A stretch of 64,000 nt of DNA. It comes from Gigaspora margarita. Lineage: Eukaryota; Glomeromycota; Glomeromycetes; Diversisporales; Gigasporaceae. The translations under genes and the position numbers were made by a program. Positions 34,370 to 45,585 of this stretch are shown in pieces; within the stretch, counting starts at the first letter, position 1, and every line of letters starts with the position of its first letter. The stretch spans positions 459,150 through 523,149 of the forward strand of contig WTPW01000158.1 of NCBI GenBank assembly GCA_009809945.1, written 5' to 3'. The notes under the pieces were generated by a model. It did no database searches. It was given only the letters and a program-made list of their open reading frames with translations, and was not told where the DNA came from.

Positions 34370-34500
34370 ATACTTACAAGTATAAAGAAAGTTTTTTAGA
34401 GTATTGTACTCACAAGTATAAATGAGTATACTCTACAGTATAATGAGTATACTCTATAATATAAATATATACTATACTGAATAAACAATCAGTACGCATA
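34370..34500. repeat. AGTATACTC short repeat cluster
   Basis: GAGTATACTCTA, ACAAGTATAAA and related words repeat several times. The cluster ends just upstream of the Cys-rich gene model and could be promoter simple sequence. Confidence 0.4.
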
Positions 34501-34585
34501 CTTAACACCACATCTCCCTGAAAAGAGAAGTAATCATTGATAAAAAAAAAAAAAAAAATACATAATATTTACCTTTAATTTTAAG

Positions 34586-35095
34586 ATTCGTAATAGATAT
34601 TGTTACATCCCACAGCAAGTGGTCGAAAAGCAATACGTGAATGCAAATTCTGCATTACCGGCGAGCCTTCAAAAAATTTGCGTACAAGTAAGAATTTAAC
34701 TTTTGTATTTAATTATTGTAATCCCCCATAAATACCACAATTTCATTCAGTTTCAAGCAAAGATTATCTCGATCTTCAAGACAAAATGAAGAATTTAGCA
34801 AAAACAGCGAAACGAATTTATTACATTACGAAAGGTAAAAATTTATAAAAACGTCATATTTATATAAGCAAATTTATTGAGAATAATTAATATATCTATA
34901 AAACATAGTGAATACCAATTATTTGATAATGTGAATGAAACGAATTTAGAAAGGGCCGCTCCAATGAAAATAACTCTAAATCAACCTAATAGTTGCCGTC
35001 GCAAAAAAACAAATTGCAACACTAAGGCGTGCTCTTTCAAAAGAATAATTCATTGTAACAAGACGATGTGGTTGCATTTTACGTGGCCAATGTAA
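34586..35095 (+). CDS. Three-exon open model with Cys-rich C-terminus (partial)
   Basis: The exons join in frame: 34586-34687 (...PQQVVEKQYVNANSALPASL..., donor GTAAG), 34758-34834 (QRLSRSSRQNEEFSKNSETN..., donor GTAAAA) and 34882-35095 (...NVNETNLERAAPMKITLNQP...). The last exon ends with CRRKKTNCNTKACSFKRIIH plus CNKT before the frame leaves it. One base over, the DNA goes on as CGCILRGQCKN, so an old CXC-like Cys cluster (C-N-C-like spacing, then C-x-C...C) seems to have been broken by a single shift. No start codon was found; the 5' part is missing or lies in an unseen exon. CXC clusters bind DNA in several nuclear and TE-derived proteins. Family not identified. Base composition is noticeably less A/T-rich than the surroundings. 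Confidence 0.35.
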
Positions 35096-35221
35096 AAATA
35101 GATAATTTTATTAGTTTGTTTGGCTTTAAATTTATGTAACTGCACAAAACTATAACCAGCGATATAAATTTGTACTGCTTAATAAATTTTTACCGATTCA
35201 CCGATTACGTAATAACGTACA

Positions 35222-36547
35222 TTATGGTACTGCAATAAGATCCATTAAAGACCCATCATCCCTTCGTAAGATTACATCTGTTGGGTGAAACGCGGATATA
35301 TTTTCTGCAATTATACCAGCAATTATCATACCGACAATACTAACACCTTCTTCTCCAAGTACAAATTTGAATACAGGACCACCGGAGTCACCCTTTCGAG
35401 CAATCAAGTTTGCTAGCCAAATATCAACACAATTATATTCTGTTCCATTCAGTTCTTGTATTCGCACACATTGAACCGCTTGATGTGAGTCTAAAACCCC
35501 ACAAGTGACATGTGTTATATAACCAGATTTACAAAGATATGCTCCTATGGTAGATAATGGTAGATAACCAACAATAGGTAATTCACGAAAATCTGGATCA
35601 TCTGAATTCCTTATAGCTGGTACGGCAATTAATTGATCATTTTCTAACGAAATATAACCTTTATCAAATTCTGCAGTACTATATTTTGACATTCTTCCGA
35701 TTAAAAATACTGGGTTATGCGAATTCCATGGCAGATAAAGAAAATCAACAGACATATCATCAGGTGGTTCTACAAAAGGACCATTGATTGTACAATGTCC
35801 TGCTGACGTTAAAAGTATTTGACTTTCATTGCGCACCAAGAAACCTGCACTACATATCATTGAGTTAAATTCTTCATCGTTTTCATTATGCATGCCATCT
35901 CGACCTAAGAGTCGAATTCCTAAATTTCGTTTGTCTTTATTTGTGTTATTTCGTTTGTTTTGTCTATATTTGAACTTTGAATCTAACGAAGGAAATAAGT
36001 CTCCATTCTCTAAATAATTTATAATCACACCAAAATTTTTAGCTTGATTAATAAAGTCATTGTTTTTTTGACATTTATTGTAACAATATAGAACTATATT
36101 ATTAACTTTATATTCATGACTAAGTATGAAGTCAGTCGCGTTGTGTTGAACTGCAAAATTAATTAATTTACTGAAAGTATCGTTTAAATCATATAAAGAT
36201 TTAGAAACTTGTTTGAATTCTAATAAATCTTTGTAATTTTTCAATTTAGGATTTTTTATTATTTCATTTTTTTTAGATATGTTCATTATATTGATATATA
36301 TCTTATTTGCTTTCACATTGATATAAGATCCTCCAAAATCTTTTTCATTTAATAATGGAGTTAATAAATTGTTTGCTGTAACTAAATTATCCTCTGCAGC
36401 TAATAACTTAGGTACCTCACTTTCAGTTACGCCCCATAAATCTGCCAACGGTTTGAATTTACTATATATCGGTTGAAGTTGACCATATACAGAATAAATT
36501 TGTAATGTCAAAAATAAAAATTGAAAAAAATAGATTACTCTTTTCAT
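35222..36547 (-). CDS. Secreted trypsin/streptogrisin-like serine protease precursor
   Basis: An uninterrupted 441-residue frame. Residues 1-22 (MKRVIYFFQFLFLTLQIYSV) form a clear signal peptide with likely cleavage after VYG. Residues ~25-205 are a pro-region with hydrophobic repeats of the kind found in bacterial alpha-lytic/streptogrisin-type precursors. The protease domain follows a KRNLG-type basic site near 206. His251 lies in TSAGHC, Asp295 in EFDKGYI and Ser388 in GDSGGP, together the full S1 triad. Cys232/Cys252, Cys339/Cys349 and Cys360/Cys373 could form three disulfides. Family members are secreted endopeptidases activated by removal of the pro-region. The start is set by the signal peptide, and no intron is needed. 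Rhizophagus is known for expanded families of such proteins. The substrate is unknown. This is the only clearly intact gene here. Confidence 0.92.
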   Translation of the reverse strand: MKRVIYFFQFLFLTLQIYSVYGQLQPIYSKFKPLADLWGVTESEVPKLLAAEDNLVTANNLLTPLLNEKDFGGSYINVKANKIYINIMNISKKNEIIKNPKLKNYKDLLEFKQVSKSLYDLNDTFSKLINFAVQHNATDFILSHEYKVNNIVLYCYNKCQKNNDFINQAKNFGVIINYLENGDLFPSLDSKFKYRQNKRNNTNKDKRNLGIRLLGRDGMHNENDEEFNSMICSAGFLVRNESQILLTSAGHCTINGPFVEPPDDMSVDFLYLPWNSHNPVFLIGRMSKYSTAEFDKGYISLENDQLIAVPAIRNSDDPDFRELPIVGYLPLSTIGAYLCKSGYITHVTCGVLDSHQAVQCVRIQELNGTEYNCVDIWLANLIARKGDSGGPVFKFVLGEEGVSIVGMIIAGIIAENISAFHPTDVILRRDDGSLMDLIAVP

Positions 36548-37557
36548 TGTCGTTAATGTGATAATAAAATTTTATTAATGTTAACTAACGGTTTTTTGTA
36601 CTTAGGAAATATTAAAAAACTTTTAAGGTCTCAATTTTATAAGGAGATATTCATTAATGTTAAATATTGCAAATTAGTACATGAATTTGAATCACACTAA
36701 TTTTTTTCTTTTTATAAGCATTTAAAGTTTATGAAAATGGAGGTATGTAAATCGATTTTAAAAACAACAATCGAATCTCTCAAAATGAAATCTAAATCCT
36801 ATCATTATAAAATGATGGCTGTTCATGCAAATGTAACCTTTATGAGTTTTTAAATATGAAAATTAGCGATGATCGTGCGAAAAAAAGTTGACACTGGTAT
36901 AATAATTATAAATTTGCATTTTTTCAAATTTCATGTGAATTATTCGTATCATGCGCATAGAATATTTCGGAATGTACAGTAATTAGTTTTCGGAATATTT
37001 CGGCATTTTACTCAGCGCATGAATATGCACATATTATACGCATTGCCCATCACTAATTATGAACCTATTGCCAGAAATTTAAATTTTGAATTGACTAGTC
37101 TATAACGAGCTTATGTTGATCAATTGAATTATTTAACTACTAATTATGCCAGGAACCTTGTATAACGAAATGTATAGGTTTAATGGAATCTGAAATGATG
37201 TGTCAAATTCGCAGCTGATTGGATGATCCATTCTCATAACTTCGTCTTATGATTCCTATAGCTGTATCTTTTAAGAGTTATATATCAAGTTAAACATGTT
37301 TTATTCATGCACTGTAAAAATTTGTTCGGATGTCTCATGTGCCACATAAAATTTTTACTAGCGCTGTTCTTAGATTTGCATGTAAATGGCTTGTTGTTAT
37401 CGTATAATATAATGGAATTGTTATTGACAGTTTAAAATAAGTCATTCGAGTTGTAAATATTTAAAATTTAGTTTCATATCCACATAATTTACAGTATTTA
37501 ATGTGTATAAAAACTATTTTATTAATCTTTTACGAACATATTTAAAATAATTTAATT
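36548..37557. other. Upstream region of the protease; no gene seen
   Basis: About 1 kb of AT-rich sequence that should contain the protease promoter; no element is assigned. TATAAAATGATGGCTGTTCA with TGCAAATGTAACC near 36817 recurs as a near copy at 48162 and, more loosely, at 48420. It is a dispersed motif of unknown meaning. Confidence 0.45.
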
Positions 37558-37650
37558 TAGAGTTCCAATCCGGATAGGTTTTGTCCGAATAATTATCGGA
37601 TATCCGGATAAATTTCGGATCGAAAACTCGGATAACGGATAGCGGAGTGC
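37558..37650 (+). repeat. Terminal-like sequence, left partner
   Basis: TAGAGTTCCAATCCGGATAG is followed by TCCGAATAATTATCGGATAT. The same ~50 bp occurs inverted at 49305-49356. Either these are the ends of one very large element, or they are two halves or copies of a small one. Confidence 0.6.
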
Positions 37651-37678
37651 GATATACTATGTAAATCAAAACTATATA

Positions 37679-37933
37679 TGGGAGGACCCACAGCAAAAGG
37701 TGGCTTCGGGAAAATCACATGATTTTGAGAAAATCATTGCTAAACTTAGTATGTGATTATCAATTATATAGTAGCATTAAAACGATAAACTAAATTTATA
37801 TATTTTTTTTATTAATATTATTGATAAATAAAAATTGGTTTTATAAAAATAATGATTAGTTAGATAGTTATTATATAAAATCTTAAAATCTGATTGGTTG
37901 GCCCGAAGCCACCTTTTGCTGTGGGCTCCCCCA
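37679..37933. mobile_element. MITE with ~32-bp TIR (255 bp)
   Basis: Left TGGGAGGACCCACAGCAAAA and inverted right TGGGGGAGCCCACAGCAAAA both continue AGGTGGCTTCGGG. TATA is duplicated on both sides (37675-37678 and 37934-37937). Non-coding. Confidence 0.8.
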
Positions 37934-38006
37934 TATAGATGTACATCAAATTTTATAATTGAAAATTTTTACGTATAATAAATTTTTAAACAAATATATA
38001 CGTACA

Positions 38007-38232
38007 TTAACAATATTATATTACGGGATAAAACTTTATAAAATCTAATATCGAACGTCTATTAACAAAGTTAACTTTTTTTTCTTACTTTAAATATTAA
38101 AAAAAATTTAAAATTCTAACAGAATTTCTAAATTTTTTATATTTAAATGAAAGAAATAAAAACGCAACTTTGTTAATAAAGGTTCGATAATAGGCTTTAC
38201 AAAGTTTTTATCTCGAAATATAATATTGTTAA
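38007..38232. mobile_element. Palindromic MITE, pair member 1
   Basis: TTAACAATATTATATTACGG with ATAAAACTTT...CAAAGTTAAC pairs with AACTTTGTTAATAAAGGTTC...TATAATATTGTTAA. The second member lies 75 bp downstream in the same orientation. Confidence 0.7.
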
Positions 38233-38305
38233 GGCTATCTTTCTATTTAAAATTTACTATGTGATTTATTTTTACTATAGTACATGATATGAAATTTAAA
38301 AACGA

Positions 38306-38549
38306 TATATAGCCTTAACTGTATTATATCTCGAGATAAAAACTTTGCAAAAGCTAATATTAAACATCTATCAACAAAGTTACGTTTTTTGTTCTTGAAT
38401 TTAGACATAAAAAAGCTCAAAATTACGTTGGAATTTCAATTTTTTTCATATTGAGACACAACAAATAAAAGCGTAACTTTGTTATTAGAGGTTCGATATT
38501 AGCATTTACAAAGGTTTTTTCCAAAAATATAATATCGTTAAGGCTATAT
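38306..38549. mobile_element. Palindromic MITE, pair member 2
   Basis: GATATATAGCCTTAACTGTA...GATAAAAACTTTG...CAAAGTTACG faces CGTAACTTTGTTATTAGAGG...TCGTTAAGGCTATATA. It is homologous to 38007-38232, so the two form a tandem pair of hairpins. Confidence 0.7.
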
Positions 38550-39662
38550 AACTATTTAAAGTTTATTATTTTACTATGTTTATATCACACACCCTAGCGG
38601 AGCATGGAGGACTTTCACATTTTTCAGAAAAGCACGGGATTTTTCATGCAGCAATTAACCAATCAGAAATTACATTTTTAGCACATGATATAAACAGATG
38701 GTATAATCATTGAACTATGCAAACAATCAACTTATTCTATTTAATGATGCCTAACGAGTGATGAAACCCTCGTCATTGACGATTGATGAAACCATTTCAT
38801 CAAGTGATTTCCAAATGATGAATTGACGATTAACAAAACCTATGGTGATTGATGAAACCTATGACAATTGACAAACCTATGAGAATTGATAAAGCCTATG
38901 GCAATTGAAGTAATCTAAGCAATTTCTGGGCTAAAGATCACTTCTGATCTCAAAATTGTACATTGGAACCAATAGATTTTTAGAATTTGTGTAACAAACC
39001 AAATGTAAAAATAAAAAAATGAGAAATTTATTACAGTTGGTTTGAAAATAATGGGACACATGATAAATTTTGTGATGATCATTGTACTAAAAAATGCAGT
39101 TCGATAATAAACTTTTTAGCCAGTACAAAATATAACACATATTTATATAAAAATACTAGTGTGATGGGTGGCGCATTCACACCACCTATCTTATTTAGCA
39201 TTTTTAATTATATTAACTACTACAAAAAATTCTTGATTAAGGTTGCATTAGTTAATATTACAATTATAGTTTTCTAACACAAATACTGTAAAACATTCTG
39301 TTACAAACTAAGTCGCAAATATAGTATACACAATGGTAGGATTTTTATAATTGATATAATTTAATCATTAGTAATGTATCAAATTCTGTTATAGAACTCA
39401 TTTGCTATTCCAATCACCACTTAAGGTGGAGTTAGCTTGTCAGATAATTATAATTTCTACCATAAAAAATTCAGTTACAAAACTTACTTGTTATTCTCAA
39501 AGACAACTATAAATGCCAATTAATCAATTTAATCAAAATTACAATGTAATCTTCATTCATAAACAATGTAAACATTTCAAAGTATTAAACAATCATATTT
39601 CAAAAAAGGTACATTTGCATGAATGCCTTCATTTTATAATAAGAAAAGAAAGAGGATAAATA

Positions 39663-39975
39663 GATATGCAGTTACTGTGCATTAAGAGACTTAAGTTTTT
39701 CAAAAATGCACAAACTTAAAATTCATGCAAATTTTGTTATAGCCAATATGCAGTTACTGTGCATTAAGAGATTTAAGTTTTTTGCATAGATAGAACTTCA
39801 AAATGCACAAATTTAAAATTCCTATATTAAAGTGCATAAACTCAAAATTCTTAGTCACAATTATTCAAAAACGTTAAAGCATGCAAACCAAACTTCCCAA
39901 AGTTTTCAGTTACAGCCAATCAAAAGTGCACAAACCCAAACACTCACAGTTTTCAGTTACAGCCAATCAAGTTAT
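39663..39975. repeat. Short tandem repeats (two types)
   Basis: ATATGCAGTTACTGTGCATT + AAGAGA.TTAAG occurs at 39664 and 39748. GTTTTCAGTTACAGCCAATC + AA occurs at 39902 and 39950. The 87-codon frame starting at 39832 overlaps these and is probably fortuitous. Confidence 0.65.
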
Positions 39976-40743
39976 CTAAAATATATGAACTCTGAATTAG
40001 ATTATAAAAAAAGATATTTTCAGAATTATACATATTATATTGATATTTTGCTATTTATATTTATCAAACAAATAACATCAATCTGCACAACTTAAACAAT
40101 TTTAATAATTAACTACAATCTGTACAATATCAATAGTTAACTATAGTTACAATATCTTTTACTGTTAATTATAGTTATCTGTAGTTTGTGTAGTTAACTA
40201 CAGTTAACCTATAGTTCAAGTAGTTAACTATATTAAACTGTAGATCAAAAAGTTGCAAAAAGCATACGGACAATACAGAATTACTAAAAATATGGATATC
40301 AAACAGTTATTGATCAATGGATCACATCACTACAACAATGGGCTATAGGATTAGATTGATGCTTACTATATGCAAAATTCCATTCCTGCTATTTATAATA
40401 AGTATACCAAAATCAATTAAATATCAGTTTTTGCGTATTTTCATTTTTTTCTTTTACATGTGTTCAGATTCTTTGTCGCACTGATCCAGAATAGTCAAAA
40501 TTTGCACTCTCCAATTGGCTATTTCCTCATATTACCCATGAAATAAGTGGATGTGAAGTGAAACCTGAGGCTATTCAACTCATACAGAAAGATCCACAAA
40601 ATCCCTGGTTGGAATGCATTAGAGTCCTGGTCGGCAGGGCCAAAATTGATTAGTATTGCCCAGGGTCTAAAATTTTACTAATGAAATCGTAGTGTAATGA
40701 TTAAAATTTTAATTTTTGAAGTTGTAAATAATTCCTATATTTG

Positions 40744-41130
40744 TGTTAGTTTCCAATGTAAATAATTTATACTAAAATAGTAATGATAGGTGGCTTGGTG
40801 GCTTAAGCATATGAATGTTATTTTAAGTGCATAAGGAACATGAGGGTGACTATGAAATGTAGCTGTTTAAGCTTGTTGGAACAATAAAGGCTTGAAAAGC
40901 CCACTATATAGCATAGTAGAAGCTGCATAACCAACAAGAAAGTCATAAGCCATTGTAGTATTAAAGTAGTAATAATAAGTAATGTTGTCGTTCATGTATA
41001 CATATAGTTAGAATTTAAAATGTATATAAAGCCTCAAGTTTAAGGCCAAGAAAGGAAATTCAAGTTCTATCATTATTTTAATAAAGAATTCCCTTCCTTT
41101 AGTATTAAATAAATTATTTGACTTTTAACA
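40744..41130 (+). mobile_element. Candidate solo LTR (~387 bp)
   Basis: TGTTAG at the left and TTTTAACA at the right give LTR-like TGTTA/TAACA ends. A TATA-like TGTATATAAAGCC at 41019 is followed about 60 bp on by TTAATAAAGAATTCCC, the U3-R-U5 order. No target duplication or internal region is seen. Old and isolated; family not assigned. Confidence 0.4.
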
Positions 41131-42119
41131 TGAATAAAGAAATTACACTTATCCTTGAATTTGACTTGTAACTTTAATAAAACCCTTCATAACTCAATTT
41201 GACGGACTGAATTAACTTGTAACCTCAAATTGGCTTTTATTAAGACTTGAATTTGGTTTAACATAGCCTTGTTAATCTTTTGAAATTATGCATGTGATTC
41301 ATATTGGCCTACGGATTGGTCTATAGTAAAGTCTTTTAGTTTGAATATTTGTATGATAAATGTTGTCTCTTTTAGATTGTCTAGAATTTGTTAGTTGATT
41401 TAGAACTTACTTTATCCCTGAATAAAATCCCAAACACTTTCTAAATTTAACCTATATCGATATCACCTGACTAGAATTAAACCCAATACCCAGTAATTCT
41501 ATCATTCATTAGCATAATATCTTTTTATTATTATATTGATATCAGATTATTGATATCCCAATATTAGCATCACCAGCATCTCTATTTTACCATAGTGATT
41601 TAGTAATAGATCCCTTTGGTCTTCATTGATTGCATATTCAACTTAAATTAAGCCCTTAACACTTATTTATATCTCTCTCCCATACACAGTTGGAGTGTAA
41701 ATTGGCACTATTGTCTATATGTTTTACCACTCTCCCAATCAACCATCACAGTAGCTATTCATTAAGTGAAAAGTCCCAGTAGATAATTTTGCTATAGAAC
41801 CTACTGACCACTTGGGCCTAAACACAACCAGGAATTTTGGGATTGCTCTGTAAAAATTGAGTCAGTTCTACAAATAAAGAAATGATATATGATGATAAGT
41901 CAACAGGAAATGACTTATAAAGAATGATCAACAGATTGAGTTGACAATGAAATTTATAAAAGAAAGATCTACAGGTTGATGAGATTGTGAAATAACTTAT
42001 AAAAGAAATACCTACAGGTTAATGAGAATGTAAAATAATTTATAAAGAAAGATCTATGGGTTGATGAGTCAATATTGAAATTGTAGTATAGATATTAAAG
42101 GATTAAAATTATTAAGTTA

Positions 42120-42905
42120 TTAAATTAAAAAAAATTAAAAAAAGAAATATTTTTTATTTTCCAAAAATTTTTTGAATTTTTTTTAAATTTTGAGTAATGA
42201 TATTTTGACAACTACCAATAAACTTTTTTTATTTAAATTCTACATATTCATAGAAATTAAATAAAAACAAGTATATTGAATTTAGCTTGATAGTTGGTGA
42301 GATCCTATTTCTCAAACTTTTAAAAAATTCAAACTAACTAATCAAAATAAATGCTGCATCAAATTTTTTCAGACTTTTTTTGAGATATAGCAACACTATT
42401 AATGATTACTAGTAGTAATAAATAGCAAATCTTATCATATTTGAGTGATAATATTTCAACATTTACTGTGCTAAATTTGATAAACTTTTTGATTTGAATT
42501 TTAAAGATTTATAGAATTTATTAAATAAAAAAGTTTATCAAAATTGATTTAATAGTTATCAAGATATCATTGCTCAAAGTTTAAAAAATTTATGATGCAG
42601 CCTTTGTTTGATAAGTTTTTGAATCGTTAAAACTTTAAGCAATAATATCTTGACAACCACCAAGCCAAATTTGATGGTCTTTTTTTATTTGCATTTTACA
42701 TATCTGTAGAATTCAAATAAAAAAAAAAGTCCATTAAAATTGACTTTGTGGTTGTTGAGATACTATTGCTCAAAGTTTTAATAATTCAACTGTCTATCAA
42801 AATAAAGACTGTGTCAAAATTTTTTGACAACTATTAAGCCAAATTCAATGAATTTTTTTTGTTTAAATTCTACAGTTTTGTAAATTCAAAAAAAAATCCT
42901 AACTA
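42120..42905. repeat. Eroded tandem array of ~200-bp palindromic units
   Basis: TTGAGTAATGATATTTTGAC (42190), TTGAGTGATAATATTTCAAC (42440) and TTAAGCAATAATATCTTGAC (42634) start successive units. Each carries an AATTC..GAATT-type centre and an inverted right half such as TTGTTGAGATACTATTGCTC. Architecture resembles the 27815-28500 satellite, but the sequence is different. Confidence 0.6.
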
Positions 42906-43092
42906 AAAAATTATGCCATAACATTCTTTTATCAATTATCATTGTTTTGTCAATTGTCAGGGGTTTTATCAATTGTCAGTAGTTTTATCAATTGTTAGTA
43001 GTTTAAACAATCATCAAAGGCTTCATTAATTACTAGATAAAACCATGATGAAACCTTTTGTCTTTGCAAAAATAGTTTTACTAGGCATTATT

Positions 43093-43690
43093 ATTTCTAT
43101 TATACTTTAACTTTGAAGTAAAATAAGTCATGTTTTAGAAGAATAAAATTTTTCACCAGCTTATAAAACAATTTACAAGTATAGAAACTTTATTAGAAAA
43201 GCTTTTAATAAGAAGTTACACATTCTTTATTAATATTAAACTTTTATTATACATAATAAAACAATTTCTATTAAATTAAATATCCTTTGAAGAATATACA
43301 TCTTTTGAAACAGTCTGTAAAGGTTATAATAAAATCAACAAGTTAATTACAGTATTTAAATAATATAAATAAGAAAAAACTAAAAAACAATATTGAACTT
43401 TGTAAATTGAGCAGTAAAAAATATACTTTTTATTACCTCTTACTATAGAGTAGATAGTACTTCACCTGTTAAATTAATGAAAGATGTTCTCTACAAAGCT
43501 ATTTTATTAGTAAAGTATTGCATGATTGGATTGGTTTTTTTAAAGTTTATTATATCTAAAAATTCTGGTTGTATTCTACCATTCTATATAAATACTCATA
43601 TAACAAAAATTATTGGAATTGAAAGTCCTACATGCTGGATAGCAGTTATCTGTTTATATACAGGCCATCCCAAATATGGAAACCTATGAT
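43093..43690. other. AT-rich stretch with one doubtful ORF
   Basis: A 70-codon frame at 43477-43689 (MKDVLYKAILLVKYCMIGLV...) has a hydrophobic start and a CWIAVICLYTGHPKYGNL end. There is no partner exon or motif, so I do not call a gene. Confidence 0.3.
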
Positions 43691-44083
43691 CAGTGAAATC
43701 TGTTTTGAGATTTATGTTCTCATGAGAACAAATTATTTAATTTAATATTTTCAAAATTTATTTATGTTCTTGTTAGTAAAATTTATTTCAATATCTATTT
43801 TTTAAAGTTCTTAGTTCAGAATATATCAGAAATTTATTCAAATTATTGTCCCAACCTTTCTTAACTTTTATTTTTATTTATTTTCTTTTCGGATGACTTG
43901 TGAACTTCATTCAATTCCCATTCTTAATTATATATAGTATTATGGCATAATACTTTTGAGAGAACATATTTTTGATATTATGTTCTCAAATTTTTTTTAT
44001 AGAGAACATTTACAGAAATCAAATGTTCTTAAATTTAAAGGTATGTTCTCATAAGAACATAAAACATAAAATTTCCAACACTG
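43691..44083. mobile_element. Likely hAT MITE (393 bp)
   Basis: The ends CAGTGAAATCTGTTTTGAGA and inverted CAGTGTTGGAAATTTTATGT are imperfect, but both then run into TATGTTCT.ATGAGAACA. CAGTGTTGG-type ends suggest hAT. The flanking CCTATGAT / CTTAGGAC are only a weak 8-bp match. Confidence 0.5.
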
Positions 44084-44241
44084 CTTAGGACTGCAGATCA
44101 TAATATCTATTCAACTAATCAAAATCTATATAAGACCATTCTAAATATGAAAATAATTACATGTTGATCAGCCAATCAAATTTTGAATTTTTCTTTCTTC
44201 TAATATTAGTCATAGAACATGTTACACTGAGTAATAAATTA

Positions 44242-45197
44242 TAATAAAAATTATAATAAAAACATATGAATTTACTATTAACTTTAAGCCTCACATTATT
44301 TTCAATATACATATTAACTTTTTTCAAATTTAGCGATTAGGCATATTGAAAATAGTAGATTAAAGTTACTTAGAACACTTTTTTAAAATTTTGTTAAATT
44401 TTACAATTTCAAAATGTAACTTTGTCAAAAACAAATATTCACTAATTTTAAATCAGCAATTATGCATAAAATTATGCTCTAAACAACTTTACTTAGTAGC
44501 AAAATATAGGTTATCTTGACAAAAAAATAGTCTAACTATATACTAAAGTTAAAAATTTTTGGTTTTAATAAACCTTTTTTTTGTCAAGATAACTTGCTTT
44601 GGGCTTCTAAATAAACTTGTTTATCATGTAATTCTATATGTATTGAGGTCAAAATGCATTTTCTTAAACCTTTTGCTAAGTGAAAAATGGTTTAAATTTA
44701 GAAAAAAAATTTTTTTTAAAAAATTTTTTTTAACTTTAACCCCATTTTCACTTAGTAAAAGGTTTGAAAAAATGCATTTTGACCTCAATACAAGTATAAT
44801 TACATGCTAAACAAGTTTACTTAGAAGCCCAAAGCAAGTTGTCTTGGCATAAAAATGTTTTATATTACAAACCAAAAATTTTTAACTTTAGTATATAGTT
44901 AGCCTATATTTTTTGTCAAGATAACCTATATATTTTGCTACTAAGTAATGTTGTTTAGAGCATAATTTTACATATAATTGCTAATTTACAATTAGTGAAT
45001 ATTTGTTTTTGACAAAGTTTCATTTTGAAATTGTACAAAATTAACAAAATTTTTAAAAAAGTGTTCTAAGTAACCTTAATCTACTATTTTCAATATGCTT
45101 AATCACAAAATTTGAAAAAATTTAATAAGTAGGTTGAAAATAATGTGAGGCTTAAAGTTTATAGCAAATTTATATGTTTTAATTATAATTTTTATTA
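44242..45197. mobile_element. Foldback element, copy C (956 bp)
   Basis: TA on both sides (44240-44241 and 45198-45199); ends TAATAAAAATTATAATAAAA and its inverse. Arms pair through CATATGAATTTACTATTAAC...AAGCCTCACATTATTTTCAA on the left, matched on the right. The centre near 44715 is an AAAATTTTTTTT palindrome, as in copy A. Internal arm sequence is close to copy A (TGTAACTTTGTCAAAAACAA in both) and less close to copy B. Confidence 0.8.
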
Positions 45198-45244
45198 TAA
45201 ACTAGCACTTATATATCAACAGGTGTGATATGTCCTATGACTGA

Positions 45245-45272
45245 TATATTATATAGTATATATATATATATA
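45245..45272. repeat. TA microsatellite
   Basis: A short (TA)n run bordering the next TIR element. Confidence 0.8.
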
Positions 45273-45585
45273 TTTAGGCAAAAAGGAAATGGCGACCCAT
45301 TGTCATGGCGACCCTTATATGATTAACCAATCATTTTTGAGATTGGTGATCATATATAAACAATGATCATCATTTGATAATCATTGTTTTTTTTTCTTCT
45401 AAGCCAGAGTCATTTTGGAGTTGTGCCTCGCCGTTTCGAAGCCACTTTTTTTGTAAGTTTTTTTTTTGTTTATTTTTTTTGTTTTTCTTGTCTTCAACTC
45501 ATATTTCTTTTTTTTAGGTTTGAGTTGTCTTGAAGTCATGTAATTTCGTTGTTTTGCTTTTCGTGCCTTGGTAAGTTTTTTTTTT

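Larger units (their letters stand above)
38742..43092. mobile_element. ~4.35-kb TIR element with sub-terminal minisatellites
   Basis: The ends TTAATGATGCCTA and TAGGCATTATTA are inverted. Just inside each end, a short repeat of GACAATTGA.AAAACC type occurs in opposite orientation: left 38800-38920 as ATGACAATTGACAAACC; right 42930-43010 as TTTTATCAATTGTCAG. Mirrored sub-terminal repeats are typical of transposase-binding arrays. The interior has a solo-LTR candidate, small tandem repeats and a palindromic array. No transposase frame is seen. Outer boundaries are within a few bases. Confidence 0.55.

Noticed and set aside
35829-36017. 62-codon plus-strand frame
   Set aside because: Antisense shadow of the protease gene.
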